Source: Halobacterium hubeiense (GTDB lineage Archaea > Halobacteriota > Halobacteria > Halobacteriales > Halobacteriaceae). Taken from it: 64,000 nucleotides of DNA. The first letter of the stretch is position 1. Each line of letters opens with the position of its first letter. Shown here piece by piece: positions 1 to 8,113 of this stretch. The stretch lies in NCBI RefSeq assembly GCF_001488575.1, contig NZ_LN831302.1, positions 868,001 to 932,000 of the forward strand, read 5' to 3'. Made by a program: the position numbers and the translations under genes. The notes beneath the pieces were generated by a model, which saw only the letters and a list, made by a program, of their open reading frames with translations, was not told where the DNA came from and made no database searches.

Positions 1-217
1 CGTCCTCGACGAGCGTGTACTCCGCGACCGTCTCGTCGCGCCCGAGGGCGGCCTCGAACTCGTCGAGGTCGCCGTCCGACGCCCACACGAACAACACGGG
101 CTCGTCGGGGTCGGCGGCGACGGCCTGTTCGACGTCGAGACGGACGTCGCTCTCCTCCAGCGACGACATCAGCGGCAGTCCCGGGTGACGGAACGTGAAT
201 TCGGCGATGACCCCCAC
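1..217 (-). CDS. Bacterio-opsin-activator-like HTH regulator, N-terminal part (truncated by window edge)
   Basis: Only the first about 72 residues are in the window; the gene continues beyond base 1. The reading starts at a GTG (215-217) with GVIAEFTFRHPGLPL and continues through VLFVWASDGDLDEFEAAL and VAEYTLVED. This is the usual N-terminal sensing region of haloarchaeal regulators related to the bacterio-opsin activator Bat, which carry a C-terminal HTH_10 DNA-binding domain; that domain lies outside the window. An AT-rich box at 241-252 sits about 28 nt upstream of the GTG, supporting this start and a leaderless transcript. Family assignment rests on recognition of the N-terminal pattern only; the target genes cannot be guessed. 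Confidence 0.75.
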   Translation of the reverse strand, partial: MGVIAEFTFRHPGLPLMSSLEESDVRLDVEQAVAADPDEPVLFVWASDGDLDEFEAALGRDETVAEYTLVED

Positions 218-240
218 GTCCTCACCGAGAACCCGCTCAC

Positions 241-252
241 GGATATATCAAA
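241..252 (-). promoter_or_regulatory. TATA-like box of the HTH regulator
   Basis: On the minus strand the bases read TTTGATATATCC, centred about 28 nt before the GTG at 217. The rest of the gap 218-466 shows no convincing gene; a 63-codon open frame at 288-479 lacks conserved-looking content. Confidence 0.5.
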
Positions 253-466
253 CGGCTGTTATTATTCACGATAATTAGGGCGGCGGAGTGGACGGACGTT
301 GCAGAAACGGGCCACGGCCAGCCCGCGTGACTACGAACGTCGAATCGTGGGACTGCGACGGCCCTGAACCTCATCCCTTCCCAGTAATGGATTCAAGTAC
401 GGGTGGCGAGCACGACCTCTCTGGTCGCTGTCTCGTCGCCGCCCGTTCGGCGGAAGGCTTCAGTTC

Positions 467-913
467 GTGCGCCCCCTAGGTCGCGGCGTGCGTCGCATCG
501 CCCTCGCCGTCGTCGTCGGCGTCCTCGCGCAGGCCGCGCTCCTCGCTGTCGTCTCCGGGATGCCGCACCACCACCCGAGCACCGCGACCCTCGCGTTCCG
601 CGTGGTCACGGTCGGCGGCGTCGGCGGCTTCGTCGCGGCGACCGTCGCCGGGCGCGCGCCGTTCCGCACGGCCACCGCGACCGGCAGCCTCGCCGGCGCC
701 GGCGTCGGCGCGTCGTTCTGGTGGCTGTTGTTCTACGGCGACACCACCGGCGTCTTCCACCACCTGCACTACGCGCTCGCGACGACGACCGCGCTCGTAG
801 ACCCGCTCGTCGCCGCACCCCGGGTCCTCGCTGCGAGCGTCGCGCTCGCCGTCGCCGCCGCATTCGCCGCCGGCGGGCTCGTCGGCGGCTACGCGGCGGA
901 CCGCCGCCCGTAG
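467..913 (+). CDS. Small multi-pass membrane protein of unknown function
   Basis: Encodes 148 residues dominated by hydrophobic stretches: about four membrane segments (residues about 10-32, 42-60, 66-86 and 112-140) with short polar loops, including an HHH cluster near residue 33 and an HHLH cluster near residue 92. The C-terminus is short and charged. I do not recognise the family. The listed start is GTG 467; an in-frame GTG at 488, just before RRIALAVVVG, would remove seven residues and is equally plausible. The stop codon abuts the stop of the convergent gene at 914 with no spacer. Histidines in the membrane region could bind metal or haem, but that is speculation. Confidence 0.6.
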   Translation: MRPLGRGVRRIALAVVVGVLAQAALLAVVSGMPHHHPSTATLAFRVVTVGGVGGFVAATVAGRAPFRTATATGSLAGAGVGASFWWLLFYGDTTGVFHHLHYALATTTALVDPLVAAPRVLAASVALAVAAAFAAGGLVGGYAADRRP

Positions 914-1288
914 TCACGCCGTCGCCGCGCGCGACGCCACTAGTCCGCCCAGCCACGTGCCCACGAGTCCGACGACCGTGCCCGCTGGCTCGCCGGCGAC
1001 CGCGCGCACGCCGGTCGAAACGAGCAGGTAGCACGCGCCGACCGCGCCGCAGGCCGCCAGCGCCCACGCGACGCCCGCGAGCCGGCTGTCGAGGCGCTCG
1101 GTCCACGAGTCCGCGTAGACGTTCGGGACCGCGACGCCGGTGAGAATCACGAGCGCGAACGCGTCTCGCTCGCCCGGCACGTGCGAGAACAAAAGCGAGA
1201 CGGCGGCGAGCGCGACGGCGACCGACGCGGCCGTCACCGCGAACTCGACGCTGCCGAGCCACGACCGGAACCGCGCGAGCGCGTTCAT
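914..1288 (-). CDS. Small membrane protein, four predicted TM helices
   Basis: Encodes 124 residues starting MNALARFRSWLGSVEF, with hydrophobic segments near residues 16-34, 42-58, 68-88 and 98-116 and short loops. No motif identifies a family. The ATG at 1286-1288 is chosen because upstream in-frame sequence is polar, Ser-rich and shadow-like. It converges on the preceding membrane-protein gene with directly abutting stops and diverges from the amidohydrolase gene across about 100 bases. Confidence 0.6.
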   Translation of the reverse strand: MNALARFRSWLGSVEFAVTAASVAVALAAVSLLFSHVPGERDAFALVILTGVAVPNVYADSWTERLDSRLAGVAWALAACGAVGACYLLVSTGVRAVAGEPAGTVVGLVGTWLGGLVASRAATA

Positions 1289-1391
1289 ACCGTCCAGTTT
1301 CGCGCCGGCGGCTTCAACGTAGCGGCGAGTCGCGCGGCGCGCGGTGAGACCGCAACGCGTTAGGGGCGGAGGCGTCGTACGTGGTGACGGT

Positions 1392-2687
1392 ATGACGCTA
1401 CTGTCCGCCGACGCGGTCGTCTGCGACGCCGAGCGGGTCATCGAGGACGGCGCGGTCGTCGTCGCCGGCGACCGCATCGAAGCCGTCGGCGACCGCGGGG
1501 ACCTCGCGGACGCGTACCCGGACCACGAGCGCGTCGAGTGCGACGTGCTCGCGCCCGGGCTCGTCGGCGCGCACGTCCACTCCGTGCAGAGTCTCGGCCG
1601 CGGCATCGCCGACGACGAGGAGCTACTGGACTGGCTGTTCGACCACGTCCTCCCGATGGAGGCGTCGATGGGCGCCGACGAGATGCGCGCGGCCGCAGAC
1701 CTCGCGTACCTCGAACTCATCGAGTCGGGGACGACGACGGCCATCGACCACCTCTCGGTCGCGCACGCCGAGGAGGCGTTCGACGCCGCCGCCGACGCCG
1801 GCGTCCGCGCGCTGATGGGGAAGGTCCTGATGGACAAGGACTCCCCGGACGGCCTGCTCGAAGACACGGACGCCGCGCTCGCCGAGACGGAAGACCTCAT
1901 CCAGCGCTACGACGGCACCGACGGCGGCCGCATCCGGTACGCCGTCACGCCCAGATTCGCCGTCTCCTGCACCGAAGCGTGTCTGCGCGGCTGTCGTAAC
2001 CTCGCCGACGAGTACGGCGTGCGCATCCACACGCACGCCAGCGAGAACCGCGGCGAAATCGAGACCGTCGAGGACGAGACCGGGATGCGCAACGTCCACT
2101 GGCTCGATGAGGTCGGCCTCACGGGCGAGGACGTGGTGCTGGCCCACTGCGTGTGGACCGACGAGACCGAGCGCGAAGTGCTCGCCGAGACCGGGACGCA
2201 CGTCACGCACTGCCCGTCCTCGAACATGAAACTCGCGTCCGGCGTCGCGCCCGTCCGGGACTACCTCGACCGCGGCATCAACGTCGCGCTCGGCAACGAC
2301 GGCCCGCCGTGCAACAACACGCTGGACGCGTTCACGGAGATGCGGCAGGCCAGCCTCCTCGGGAAGGTCGAGGAGCTGGACCCGACCGCGATTCCCGCGC
2401 GCACCGTCTTCGAGATGGCGACCCGCAACGGCGCGGCGGCCGCGGGCTTCGACGACGTCGGGAAGCTCCGCGAGGGATGGAAGGCCGACGTGGTGGGGCT
2501 CACGACTGACAACGCGCGCTCGACGCCGATTCACGACCCCTACTCCCACCTCGCGTTCGCGGCGCACGGCGACGACGTGACGCTCACGGTGGTCGACGGC
2601 GAGATTCTGTACCGGGACGGCGAGCACGTCCGCATGGACGACGCCACCATTCGGGAGCGTGCCCGCGAGTTCGCCGAGGCGTACTGA
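1392..2687 (+). CDS. Amidohydrolase-family deaminase (MTA/SAH or 5'-deoxyadenosine deaminase type)
   Basis: Encodes 431 residues of the metal-dependent TIM-barrel amidohydrolase superfamily. Visible marks are the N-terminal composite sandwich, a metal site of the form GLVGAHVHS (HxH), IHTHASEN in the middle, VVLAHCVWTD, the THCPSSNMKLASG substrate loop and the metal aspartate in LGNDGPPCNN. The pattern SLGRGIADDEELLDWLFDHV is typical of the subfamily containing S-adenosylhomocysteine/methylthioadenosine deaminases and triazine hydrolases, so hydrolytic deamination of an adenosine derivative in nucleoside salvage is the best guess. ATG 1392 is preferred over an upstream in-frame start because the family begins MTLLSADAVV. 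The exact substrate is not determined by sequence. Confidence 0.85.
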   Translation: MTLLSADAVVCDAERVIEDGAVVVAGDRIEAVGDRGDLADAYPDHERVECDVLAPGLVGAHVHSVQSLGRGIADDEELLDWLFDHVLPMEASMGADEMRAAADLAYLELIESGTTTAIDHLSVAHAEEAFDAAADAGVRALMGKVLMDKDSPDGLLEDTDAALAETEDLIQRYDGTDGGRIRYAVTPRFAVSCTEACLRGCRNLADEYGVRIHTHASENRGEIETVEDETGMRNVHWLDEVGLTGEDVVLAHCVWTDETEREVLAETGTHVTHCPSSNMKLASGVAPVRDYLDRGINVALGNDGPPCNNTLDAFTEMRQASLLGKVEELDPTAIPARTVFEMATRNGAAAAGFDDVGKLREGWKADVVGLTTDNARSTPIHDPYSHLAFAAHGDDVTLTVVDGEILYRDGEHVRMDDATIRERAREFAEAY

Positions 2688-2900
2688 CTACTCGCCGGGC
2701 CGGGGGTCGATGTGGTGGGCGGCGTCCGGGGAGACGAGCCGCCCGGAAGGGAGTTCGACCCAGCCGTTCGGCAGCACTCGCGCGGGACCCTCGTGGAGCA
2801 CGACATCGCCGTCGCGGTCGCCGTAGACGACCGCGTCGTCGTACTCGCGCAGCGAGTCGTCGGGGAACTCGTCCCAGAGCGACGTGGTGGAGACGACCAT
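2688..2900 (-). CDS. Small conserved-looking haloarchaeal protein (70 aa)
   Basis: Encodes 70 residues (MVVSTTSLWDEFPDDSLREY...), acidic, with no membrane segment or cysteines. The composition and ending (LVSPDAAHHIDPRPGE) suggest a compact soluble protein; I do not recognise a family. Its stop abuts that of the amidohydrolase gene (TGA then CTA), a tight convergent pair, and it diverges from the gene at 2973 over 72 bases that must hold both promoters. Confidence 0.5.
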   Translation of the reverse strand: MVVSTTSLWDEFPDDSLREYDDAVVYGDRDGDVVLHEGPARVLPNGWVELPSGRLVSPDAAHHIDPRPGE

Positions 2901-2972
2901 GCGCGAGACGTCGGCCGCGTTCCACAAAAGCTTCGCCCACAGTTCTATTTGGTAGCCACCCGCACACTGGGT

Positions 2973-3386
2973 ATGGGCTACGCCGAGGAGATATGCGACA
3001 TCGTCGTCTCGCACGCCGGTCAGAAGGTGCGCTTTTTCGTCCGCATCGACCCCGACACCCGCGAGCAGGACGTCCTCCACGAGCGCGAGGACTTGGAGTG
3101 GACCGAGGCGGACGCCGACGCCGCCGACGACGAACTCCAGGAACTCGTCGCGAAGACCGCCTACGAGGCGCAGATGGGCGCCGAGAACGTCACCCAACTC
3201 GTGAAGGTCGCCGACGACATGGTGCTGTTCACGGGGTTCATCGAGGACGAGGTGGTCGTCGTCTCCTTCGAGCGCGGGATTCTCGGCGCGCTGCCGGCGA
3301 TGGTCGGGGAGTTCCGCGAGTACATGCTCGACCACGACGTGGAGTTCACGGCGCTGGCGGCGCCCGAGCAGTCCGCGGACGGCTGA
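2973..3386 (+). CDS. Conserved haloarchaeal hypothetical protein
   Basis: Encodes 137 acidic residues, MGYAEEICDIVVSHAGQKVRFF..., rich in predicted alpha/beta elements; LVKVADDMVLFTGFIEDEVVVVSFERG looks like alternating buried strands. No catalytic motif is evident. ATG 2973 is chosen because upstream sequence in this frame is atypical. The fold might resemble roadblock/profilin-like small domains, but this is only an impression. Confidence 0.6.
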   Translation: MGYAEEICDIVVSHAGQKVRFFVRIDPDTREQDVLHEREDLEWTEADADAADDELQELVAKTAYEAQMGAENVTQLVKVADDMVLFTGFIEDEVVVVSFERGILGALPAMVGEFREYMLDHDVEFTALAAPEQSADG

Positions 3387-3432
3387 GGGGGCACCACGCT
3401 TTTCGGGCCGGCGACCGCACCCCTAGACGTCG

Positions 3433-3561
3433 ATGACCGACAGCGAGCCTGTTCAGTGTCCGATTTGCGGCTGGACCGGGCACGCGCCTGACCTCGACGA
3501 GACGCCCTCGGGGTCGGCGTGCCCGACCTGCGGTGAGCCCGTCAGCGCGCCGTCGGCCTGA
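3433..3561 (+). CDS. Tiny zinc-ribbon protein (42 aa, two CPxCG motifs)
   Basis: A 42-residue frame (MTDSEPVQCPICGWTG...) with two cysteine pairs, CPICG near residues 9-13 and CPTCG near residues 30-34, forming a complete four-cysteine zinc ribbon. Haloarchaea encode many such small CPxCG zinc proteins. It follows the gene at 2973 by 46 nt on the same strand, and a T-run at 3585-3589 lies 24 nt after its stop. Confidence 0.7.
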   Translation: MTDSEPVQCPICGWTGHAPDLDETPSGSACPTCGEPVSAPSA

Positions 3562-3584
3562 CGGCCAGCCGCGACCTTCTCTCG

Positions 3585-3589
3585 TTTTT
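3585..3589 (+). terminator. T-run terminator after the zinc-ribbon gene
   Basis: Five consecutive T on the coding strand, 24 nt downstream of the zinc-ribbon stop, in an otherwise GC-rich gap. Archaeal termination often uses such oligo-T tracts without a hairpin. Confidence 0.4.
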
Positions 3590-3700
3590 CGCGTCGCTCG
3601 GCGTGGACTGCGGCGTCGCCGCGCCGACCTCGAACCAGAGTGACACGAGCGCGGGGCGGCGATAACAACGTTTTCAAGCGCACCGGTCGGAGGTGAGCGT

Positions 3701-4849
3701 ATGGACCGCGGTCTGGCGCCTTGGGTTGTCGGGTTGCTCGTCGTGGCGTCGGTCGCCGCGCCAGCGGCGGGAGCCGGTGCGCCGACCGGCCCGTTCGGCG
3801 TCGCACAGGAGGAGTTCGACCCGGACGACGTGACGCTGTCGGCGGCGATCGACGAGGACGGGAGCGCCGCGTGGTCGTTCAAGTACCGGATGGAACTGAC
3901 CACGGACAACGAGACGCAGGCCTTCGAGGAGCTACAGGCGGACATCGAGGCGAACCGCTCGGCGTACGTCGATCGGTTCCGCACGCGCATCGCATCGACG
4001 GTGACGTCCGCGGAGAACGCCACCGGCCGCAACATGAGCGTCGCGAACGTCTCCGTGCGGGCGTTCCAGCAGAGGAGCGCGGAGTTCGCCGACTCCTACA
4101 GCTTCGTCGAGTACACCTTCGAGTGGGATGGCTTCGCCGCGACCGACGGCGAGCGCGTCGTCGCCGGGGACGCGCTGGAGGGGTTCTACCTGAACAACGA
4201 GACCTCGATGCAGTTCTCGTGGCCGGACGGCTACGCGGCGACGGACGTCGACCCGGTCGCCGACGAGGAGACGGCGACGTCCGTGCGGTGGACCGGCCCA
4301 GCGGACTTCGGCACCGGCCAGCCGCGCCTTGTCCTCGAACCGGCGCCGACGACGACCGAGCCGAGCGAGCCCACCGAGACGACGACCGCGGCCGCGTCCA
4401 GCGGGGAGAGCGGCGTCGTGCTGCCGGCGCTCGTCGGCGCAGTCGTGGCAGTGTTCGTCGTCGGCGCGGCGGGCTGGCTCTACCTGCGCCGCGAGGACAA
4501 CGGCGGGGGCGGAGCCGCGGAGCCGACCGACGCCGGCGGCGGTGGCGGCGCCGGTGACGCCGCGACCGGCGTCGAGGAATCCGCCGGGGAGGCGGCCGCG
4601 ACCGCGGGCGCGGCGTCGGAGACCGAGCCCCCGGAGGAGCTGTTGAGCAACGAGGAGCGCGTCGAGCGGTTCCTCCGCGAGCAGGGCGGGCGCGCGAAAC
4701 AGCAGGACGTCGTGGAGGCGATGGGCTGGACGGAGGCCAAGACCAGCCAGGTCGTCAAGGAGATGCGCGAGAACGACGACCTGGAGTCGTTCCGCATCGG
4801 CCGCGAGAACGTCCTGAAGCTCCCGGACGCCGACGTGAGCGAGGAGTAG
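3701..4849 (+). CDS. Membrane-anchored winged-helix protein with secreted N-terminal domain
   Basis: Encodes 382 residues. Residues 1-25 form a Sec-type signal peptide (hydrophobic core VVGLLVVASVAAPAAG). Residues about 30-215 form an acidic, presumably extracellular domain with several N-x-S/T sites. A Thr/Ser/Glu-rich linker follows (about 210-235), then one TM helix (about 238-262, ending LYLRRED), a Gly/Ala-rich cytoplasmic linker (about 265-305) and a C-terminal winged helix (about 310-382; NEERVERFLREQGGRAKQQDVV, then MGWTEAKTSQVVKEM). The architecture resembles haloarchaeal one-pass sensors that could couple an outside signal to DNA binding. The ligand is unknown. No neighbouring target is obvious, though gdhA follows on the same strand after 113 nt. 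Confidence 0.75.
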   Translation: MDRGLAPWVVGLLVVASVAAPAAGAGAPTGPFGVAQEEFDPDDVTLSAAIDEDGSAAWSFKYRMELTTDNETQAFEELQADIEANRSAYVDRFRTRIASTVTSAENATGRNMSVANVSVRAFQQRSAEFADSYSFVEYTFEWDGFAATDGERVVAGDALEGFYLNNETSMQFSWPDGYAATDVDPVADEETATSVRWTGPADFGTGQPRLVLEPAPTTTEPSEPTETTTAAASSGESGVVLPALVGAVVAVFVVGAAGWLYLRREDNGGGGAAEPTDAGGGGGAGDAATGVEESAGEAAATAGAASETEPPEELLSNEERVERFLREQGGRAKQQDVVEAMGWTEAKTSQVVKEMRENDDLESFRIGRENVLKLPDADVSEE

Positions 4850-4933
4850 CGACCGGACGGCAGCGACGCTTTCTGGGCCAGTTTTCGCCGCTGCGGGCGA
4901 ACCAGTTCCACGGTGGCCGCAATGCGGCACCTC

Positions 4934-4942
4934 CTTATGCAA
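4934..4942 (+). promoter_or_regulatory. TATA-like box of gdhA
   Basis: CTTATGCAA centred about 26 nt upstream of ATG 4963. This fits a leaderless transcript starting at that ATG and argues against the in-frame ATG at 4942, which overlaps the box. Confidence 0.5.
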
Positions 4943-4962
4943 TGCGCAAATACTGCCGAGAC

Positions 4963-6216
4963 ATGACAGAGAGCGGCCCACTTGACAACATGCTCGCGCA
5001 GATGGAGCAGGCGCGGGAGTACGTGGACATCGACGACGGCATCTTCGAGCGGCTGAAGTACCCCGAGCGGACGCTGTCGGTGAGTCTCCCCGTGGAGATG
5101 GACGACGGCTCCGTGGAGGTGTTCGAGGCCTACCGCTGCCAGTTCGACGGCGCGCGCGGGCCGTTCAAGGGCGGCATCCGCTACCACCCGACTGTCTCCG
5201 AGGAGGAGGTCTCCGCGCTGGCGGGCTGGATGACGTGGAAGACCGCGCTCGTGGACCTGCCGTTCGGCGGCGCGAAGGGCGGCATCATCTGCGAGCCCAA
5301 GGACCTCTCCCAGTCCGAAATCGAGCAGCTTACCCGCCGCTACACGGAGGGCATCCGCCGCATCATCGGCCCGGACACGGACATTCCAGCGCCCGACGTG
5401 AACACGAATCCGCGCACGATGGCGTGGATCATGGACACGTACTCCGTCTACCAGGGGTACGCCGTCCCCGAGGTCGTCACGGGGAAGCCCCCCGAGGTCG
5501 GCGGGACCGCGGGCCGCGTGGAGGCGACCGGCCGCGGCGTCACCATCGTCACCGAGGAGACCTTCGAGTACCTCGGCACGGACGTCGAAGACGCCGACGT
5601 CGCCATCCAGGGGTTCGGGAACGTCGGCAGCGTCACGGCGCGCCTGCTCGACGAGCGCGGCGCGAACGTCGTCGCCGTCTCCGACGTGACGGGCGCGCTC
5701 TACGACCCCGACGGCCTCGACATCGACGACGTGGGGGCGTACGTCGCGAGCAACGACGGCCGCCTCGAAGGCTACCCGGAGGCCGACCGCATCTCCAACG
5801 ACGACCTCCTGACGCTGGACGTGGACGCGCTCATCCCCGCGGCCATCGAGGACGTCATCACGGTGGACGTCGCCGAGCGCCTCGAAGCGGACGTCGTCGT
5901 GGAGGCCGCGAACGGGCCGACGACGTTCGACGCCGCGAACGTCCTCACGGAGCGCGACGTCCCCGTCGTGCCGGACATCCTCGCGAACGCAGGCGGCGTC
6001 ATCGTCTCCTACCTCGAGTGGGTGCAGAACAGCCAGCAGTATTCGTGGGAGCTCGAGGAGGTCAACCGCGACCTCGAAGCGCGGCTGACGACGGCGTTCG
6101 ACGAGATGCTCGCGGCCTACGAGCAGAAGGACATTCCGGACCTGCGGACCGCGGCGTACACCATCGCGCTCGAACGCACCGCGGACGCCCACGAGTACCG
6201 CGGGCTGTTCCCGTAG
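4963..6216 (+). CDS. gdhA: Glutamate dehydrogenase (Glu/Leu/Phe/Val family)
   Basis: Encodes 417 residues, the usual size of hexameric GDH. It interconverts glutamate and 2-oxoglutarate plus ammonia in the cytoplasm, linking nitrogen assimilation to the TCA cycle. Recognisable elements are the substrate-binding region GPFKGGIRYHP, the catalytic lysine loop LPFGGAKGGI, PAPDVNTNPRTMAWIMDTY, and the Rossmann fingerprint VAIQGFGNVGS for NAD(P). The C-terminal VPDILANAGGVIVSYLEWVQN is diagnostic of the family. Cofactor preference (NAD or NADP) cannot be read off with confidence. Haloarchaea often carry several gdhA paralogues. Confidence 0.95.
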   Translation: MTESGPLDNMLAQMEQAREYVDIDDGIFERLKYPERTLSVSLPVEMDDGSVEVFEAYRCQFDGARGPFKGGIRYHPTVSEEEVSALAGWMTWKTALVDLPFGGAKGGIICEPKDLSQSEIEQLTRRYTEGIRRIIGPDTDIPAPDVNTNPRTMAWIMDTYSVYQGYAVPEVVTGKPPEVGGTAGRVEATGRGVTIVTEETFEYLGTDVEDADVAIQGFGNVGSVTARLLDERGANVVAVSDVTGALYDPDGLDIDDVGAYVASNDGRLEGYPEADRISNDDLLTLDVDALIPAAIEDVITVDVAERLEADVVVEAANGPTTFDAANVLTERDVPVVPDILANAGGVIVSYLEWVQNSQQYSWELEEVNRDLEARLTTAFDEMLAAYEQKDIPDLRTAAYTIALERTADAHEYRGLFP

Positions 6217-6225
6217 CGAGCGCGC

Positions 6226-6429
6226 TCAGTTGCGGCGCGTGAACTGCGCGAGCAGGAACGTGACGAGCACGAGCGCACCGAACCCGCCGACGGCGAACCA
6301 CAGCCCCGCGACCTGCGGCGTGTCCACCAGCTCGGGCGTGAACAGCCAGACGACGGTGGCGACGCCCGCGAACACCAGCGCGTACACGTACGCTCGAACG
6401 AGGTCGTAGGCGACGCTCACGCGGTCCAT
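6226..6429 (-). CDS. Two-TM small membrane protein
   Basis: Encodes 67 residues, MDRVSVAYDLVRAYVYALVF..., with two hydrophobic helices (about residues 9-31 and 39-61) and a basic tail FTRRN, suggesting both ends are cytoplasmic. ATG at 6427-6429 is preferred over a TTG three codons upstream. It converges on gdhA with a 9-nt gap. No family recognised. Confidence 0.6.
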   Translation of the reverse strand: MDRVSVAYDLVRAYVYALVFAGVATVVWLFTPELVDTPQVAGLWFAVGGFGALVLVTFLLAQFTRRN

Positions 6430-6507
6430 ACCCGTCAACTACTGTTGGGAAACTTAGGAGTTCGGATGCGGGTCACGCTTTAGCCGCGGGCAGGCCAACC
6501 CGGAGTC

Positions 6508-6621
6508 GTGAGTGCCAGCGACGCCGGGTCGTTCTACGACCGCCGGGCGCGAGCGGACGACTGCTTCTGCCGGGTCCTCCCGGGATTCGCGCGGCTGTTT
6601 GCCGGGGAACGCGCGCCGTGA
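6508..6621 (+). pseudogene. 37-codon remnant resembling the N-terminus of a SAM methyltransferase, with its own promoter
   Basis: A GTG-initiated 37-codon frame begins SASDAGSFYDRRARADD. The FYDRxAR...D pattern is how many haloarchaeal class I SAM methyltransferases begin, but the frame stops long before any GxGxG SAM-binding motif. A CTTTAG box at 6478-6483 lies about 27 nt upstream of the GTG, so a promoter seems intact. It could be a decayed methyltransferase or a short peptide gene; the stretch 6622-6692 contains only the promoter of the next gene. Confidence 0.3.
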
Positions 6622-6692
6622 AACCGCGCGGCGTCGCGGCGACGGCGCGAAAACTCGAAGCACTTTAACGCCAGCGCGGTGACGAGCGTAGT

Positions 6693-8066
6693 ATGACCGA
6701 CGTAGACGTGGCCATCGTGGGCGGCGGGCCGGCGGGCTCGGCTGCCGCGCGGGCGGCCGCCGAGCGGGGCGCGAACGCCGTCGTCTACGAGAAGGGCGTG
6801 CCGCGGGACGACCGCGACCGAATCGGCCCGGACTCGACGGACGCCGCCGGCTTCCTGGACTACTGGCTGGAGGTCGCGGACCTCGACTTCGCGGACATCC
6901 CCGAGGACGTCGTCGAGCAGGAGCTCGCGGACGCCGAGTTCATCGGCCCTGACGAGGAAGTCGTCGTGGACCGCACGGGCATCGACGCCGACTACGACGA
7001 GTTCGGGTTCACGTTCCACCGCGCGAAGTTCGACGACTGGCTGCGCGAGCGCGCCGAGGACGCGGGCGCCGACTACGTCGCCGGCACGAGCGTCAAGGCC
7101 GTGGACACGGACCTCTCCGGGGGCCACGAGCACACGCTGACGCTCGGCGACGGCGAGGAAGTCACCGCGGAGTACCTCGTGCTCGCCGACGGCCCGCAGC
7201 GACAGGTCACGATGCGCGTGCTCGACCCGCTGCTTCCCGACGGCAAGCGCGCCAGCGAGGTGCTCAGCCCGCCGTCGGCGAACCACATCGCCTACCAGGA
7301 GTACCGCCGGTTCCCCGAGGAGCTGTTCGACGAGGACACGCTGAAGTTCTGGTGGGGCTGGATGCCCGGCGAGACCGCCTACCCGTGGGTGTTCCCGAAC
7401 CGGGACGGCGTCGCGCGCGTCGGCCTCACGATGCCCATCGGCCTGGACATCGACGACTTCGACAAAAGCGAGTGGCGCCTGCTCCGCGAGGACGACGACC
7501 GCATCCCCTCCGGCGACGAGTACCTCCGGCGGCTCCTCGAGGAGCTGTACGGCGACGAGTACGACGTCGAGGAGGACTTCCCGCTCGTGGACGGCCACGG
7601 GAAGTCCAACAGCACGGAGACGTACGCCATCTCCTCGACGCGCCCCATCGAGTCCCCGACCGAGGCCGGCATCGCGGTCGTCGGCGGCGCGATGGGCGCG
7701 ACGTCGTCGTTCCACGAGGGCGGCGACCACGTCGCCCACCGCACTGGGAAGCTCGCCGGCAAGCTCGCCGCCGAAGGAAATCTCGGGGAGTACAACGCCG
7801 CGTGGCACGACGCCATCGGCGACGAGATTCGGCGGAACGTCGCGATGGCGGACGTCGTCGCGGAGTTCGGTCCGGCCGACTGGGACAAGACCATCCGCAT
7901 CACCCGACAGATGCTCGACTCCAGCGACAGCGGGACGATTATCTCGAAGTCGAACGCGCGCTCGGCGGCGGGCGGCCTCCGCCTGTACACGAAGTACAAG
8001 CGCGCGAAGTTCCGCTACCGGAAGCGCAAGTACGCCCAGATTCGGGAGTCGGACTACTCGCTGTAG
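6693..8066 (+). CDS. FAD-dependent oxidoreductase of the geranylgeranyl reductase family
   Basis: Encodes 457 residues. The N-terminus has the FAD dinucleotide fold DVAIVGGGPAGSAAARAA with an acidic residue ending the second strand (VVYEKG). The central region contains FHRAKFDDWL and LVLADGPQ; the substrate half includes WWGWMPGETAYPWVFPN, characteristic of geranylgeranyl reductase-like flavoproteins, and VVGGAMGATSSFHEGGDHV resembles their second FAD motif. Such enzymes saturate isoprenoid chains of archaeal lipids or quinones, or act as ETF-quinone oxidoreductase-like enzymes; the substrate here is not fixed by sequence. The C-terminus is basic (YKRAKFRYRKRKYAQ), perhaps membrane-associating. 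A TTTAA box at 6664-6668 places the start at ATG 6693. Confidence 0.8.
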   Translation: MTDVDVAIVGGGPAGSAAARAAAERGANAVVYEKGVPRDDRDRIGPDSTDAAGFLDYWLEVADLDFADIPEDVVEQELADAEFIGPDEEVVVDRTGIDADYDEFGFTFHRAKFDDWLRERAEDAGADYVAGTSVKAVDTDLSGGHEHTLTLGDGEEVTAEYLVLADGPQRQVTMRVLDPLLPDGKRASEVLSPPSANHIAYQEYRRFPEELFDEDTLKFWWGWMPGETAYPWVFPNRDGVARVGLTMPIGLDIDDFDKSEWRLLREDDDRIPSGDEYLRRLLEELYGDEYDVEEDFPLVDGHGKSNSTETYAISSTRPIESPTEAGIAVVGGAMGATSSFHEGGDHVAHRTGKLAGKLAAEGNLGEYNAAWHDAIGDEIRRNVAMADVVAEFGPADWDKTIRITRQMLDSSDSGTIISKSNARSAAGGLRLYTKYKRAKFRYRKRKYAQIRESDYSL

Positions 8067-8113
8067 CTCGCCGCGACCGCAACTGGTTCCCCGGGGGAAG
8101 CCGAACTCCGGGT

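Noticed and set aside
288-479. Possible 63-residue gene upstream of the first membrane protein
   Set aside because: No conserved pattern, no acidic bias and no promoter or start context better than chance.
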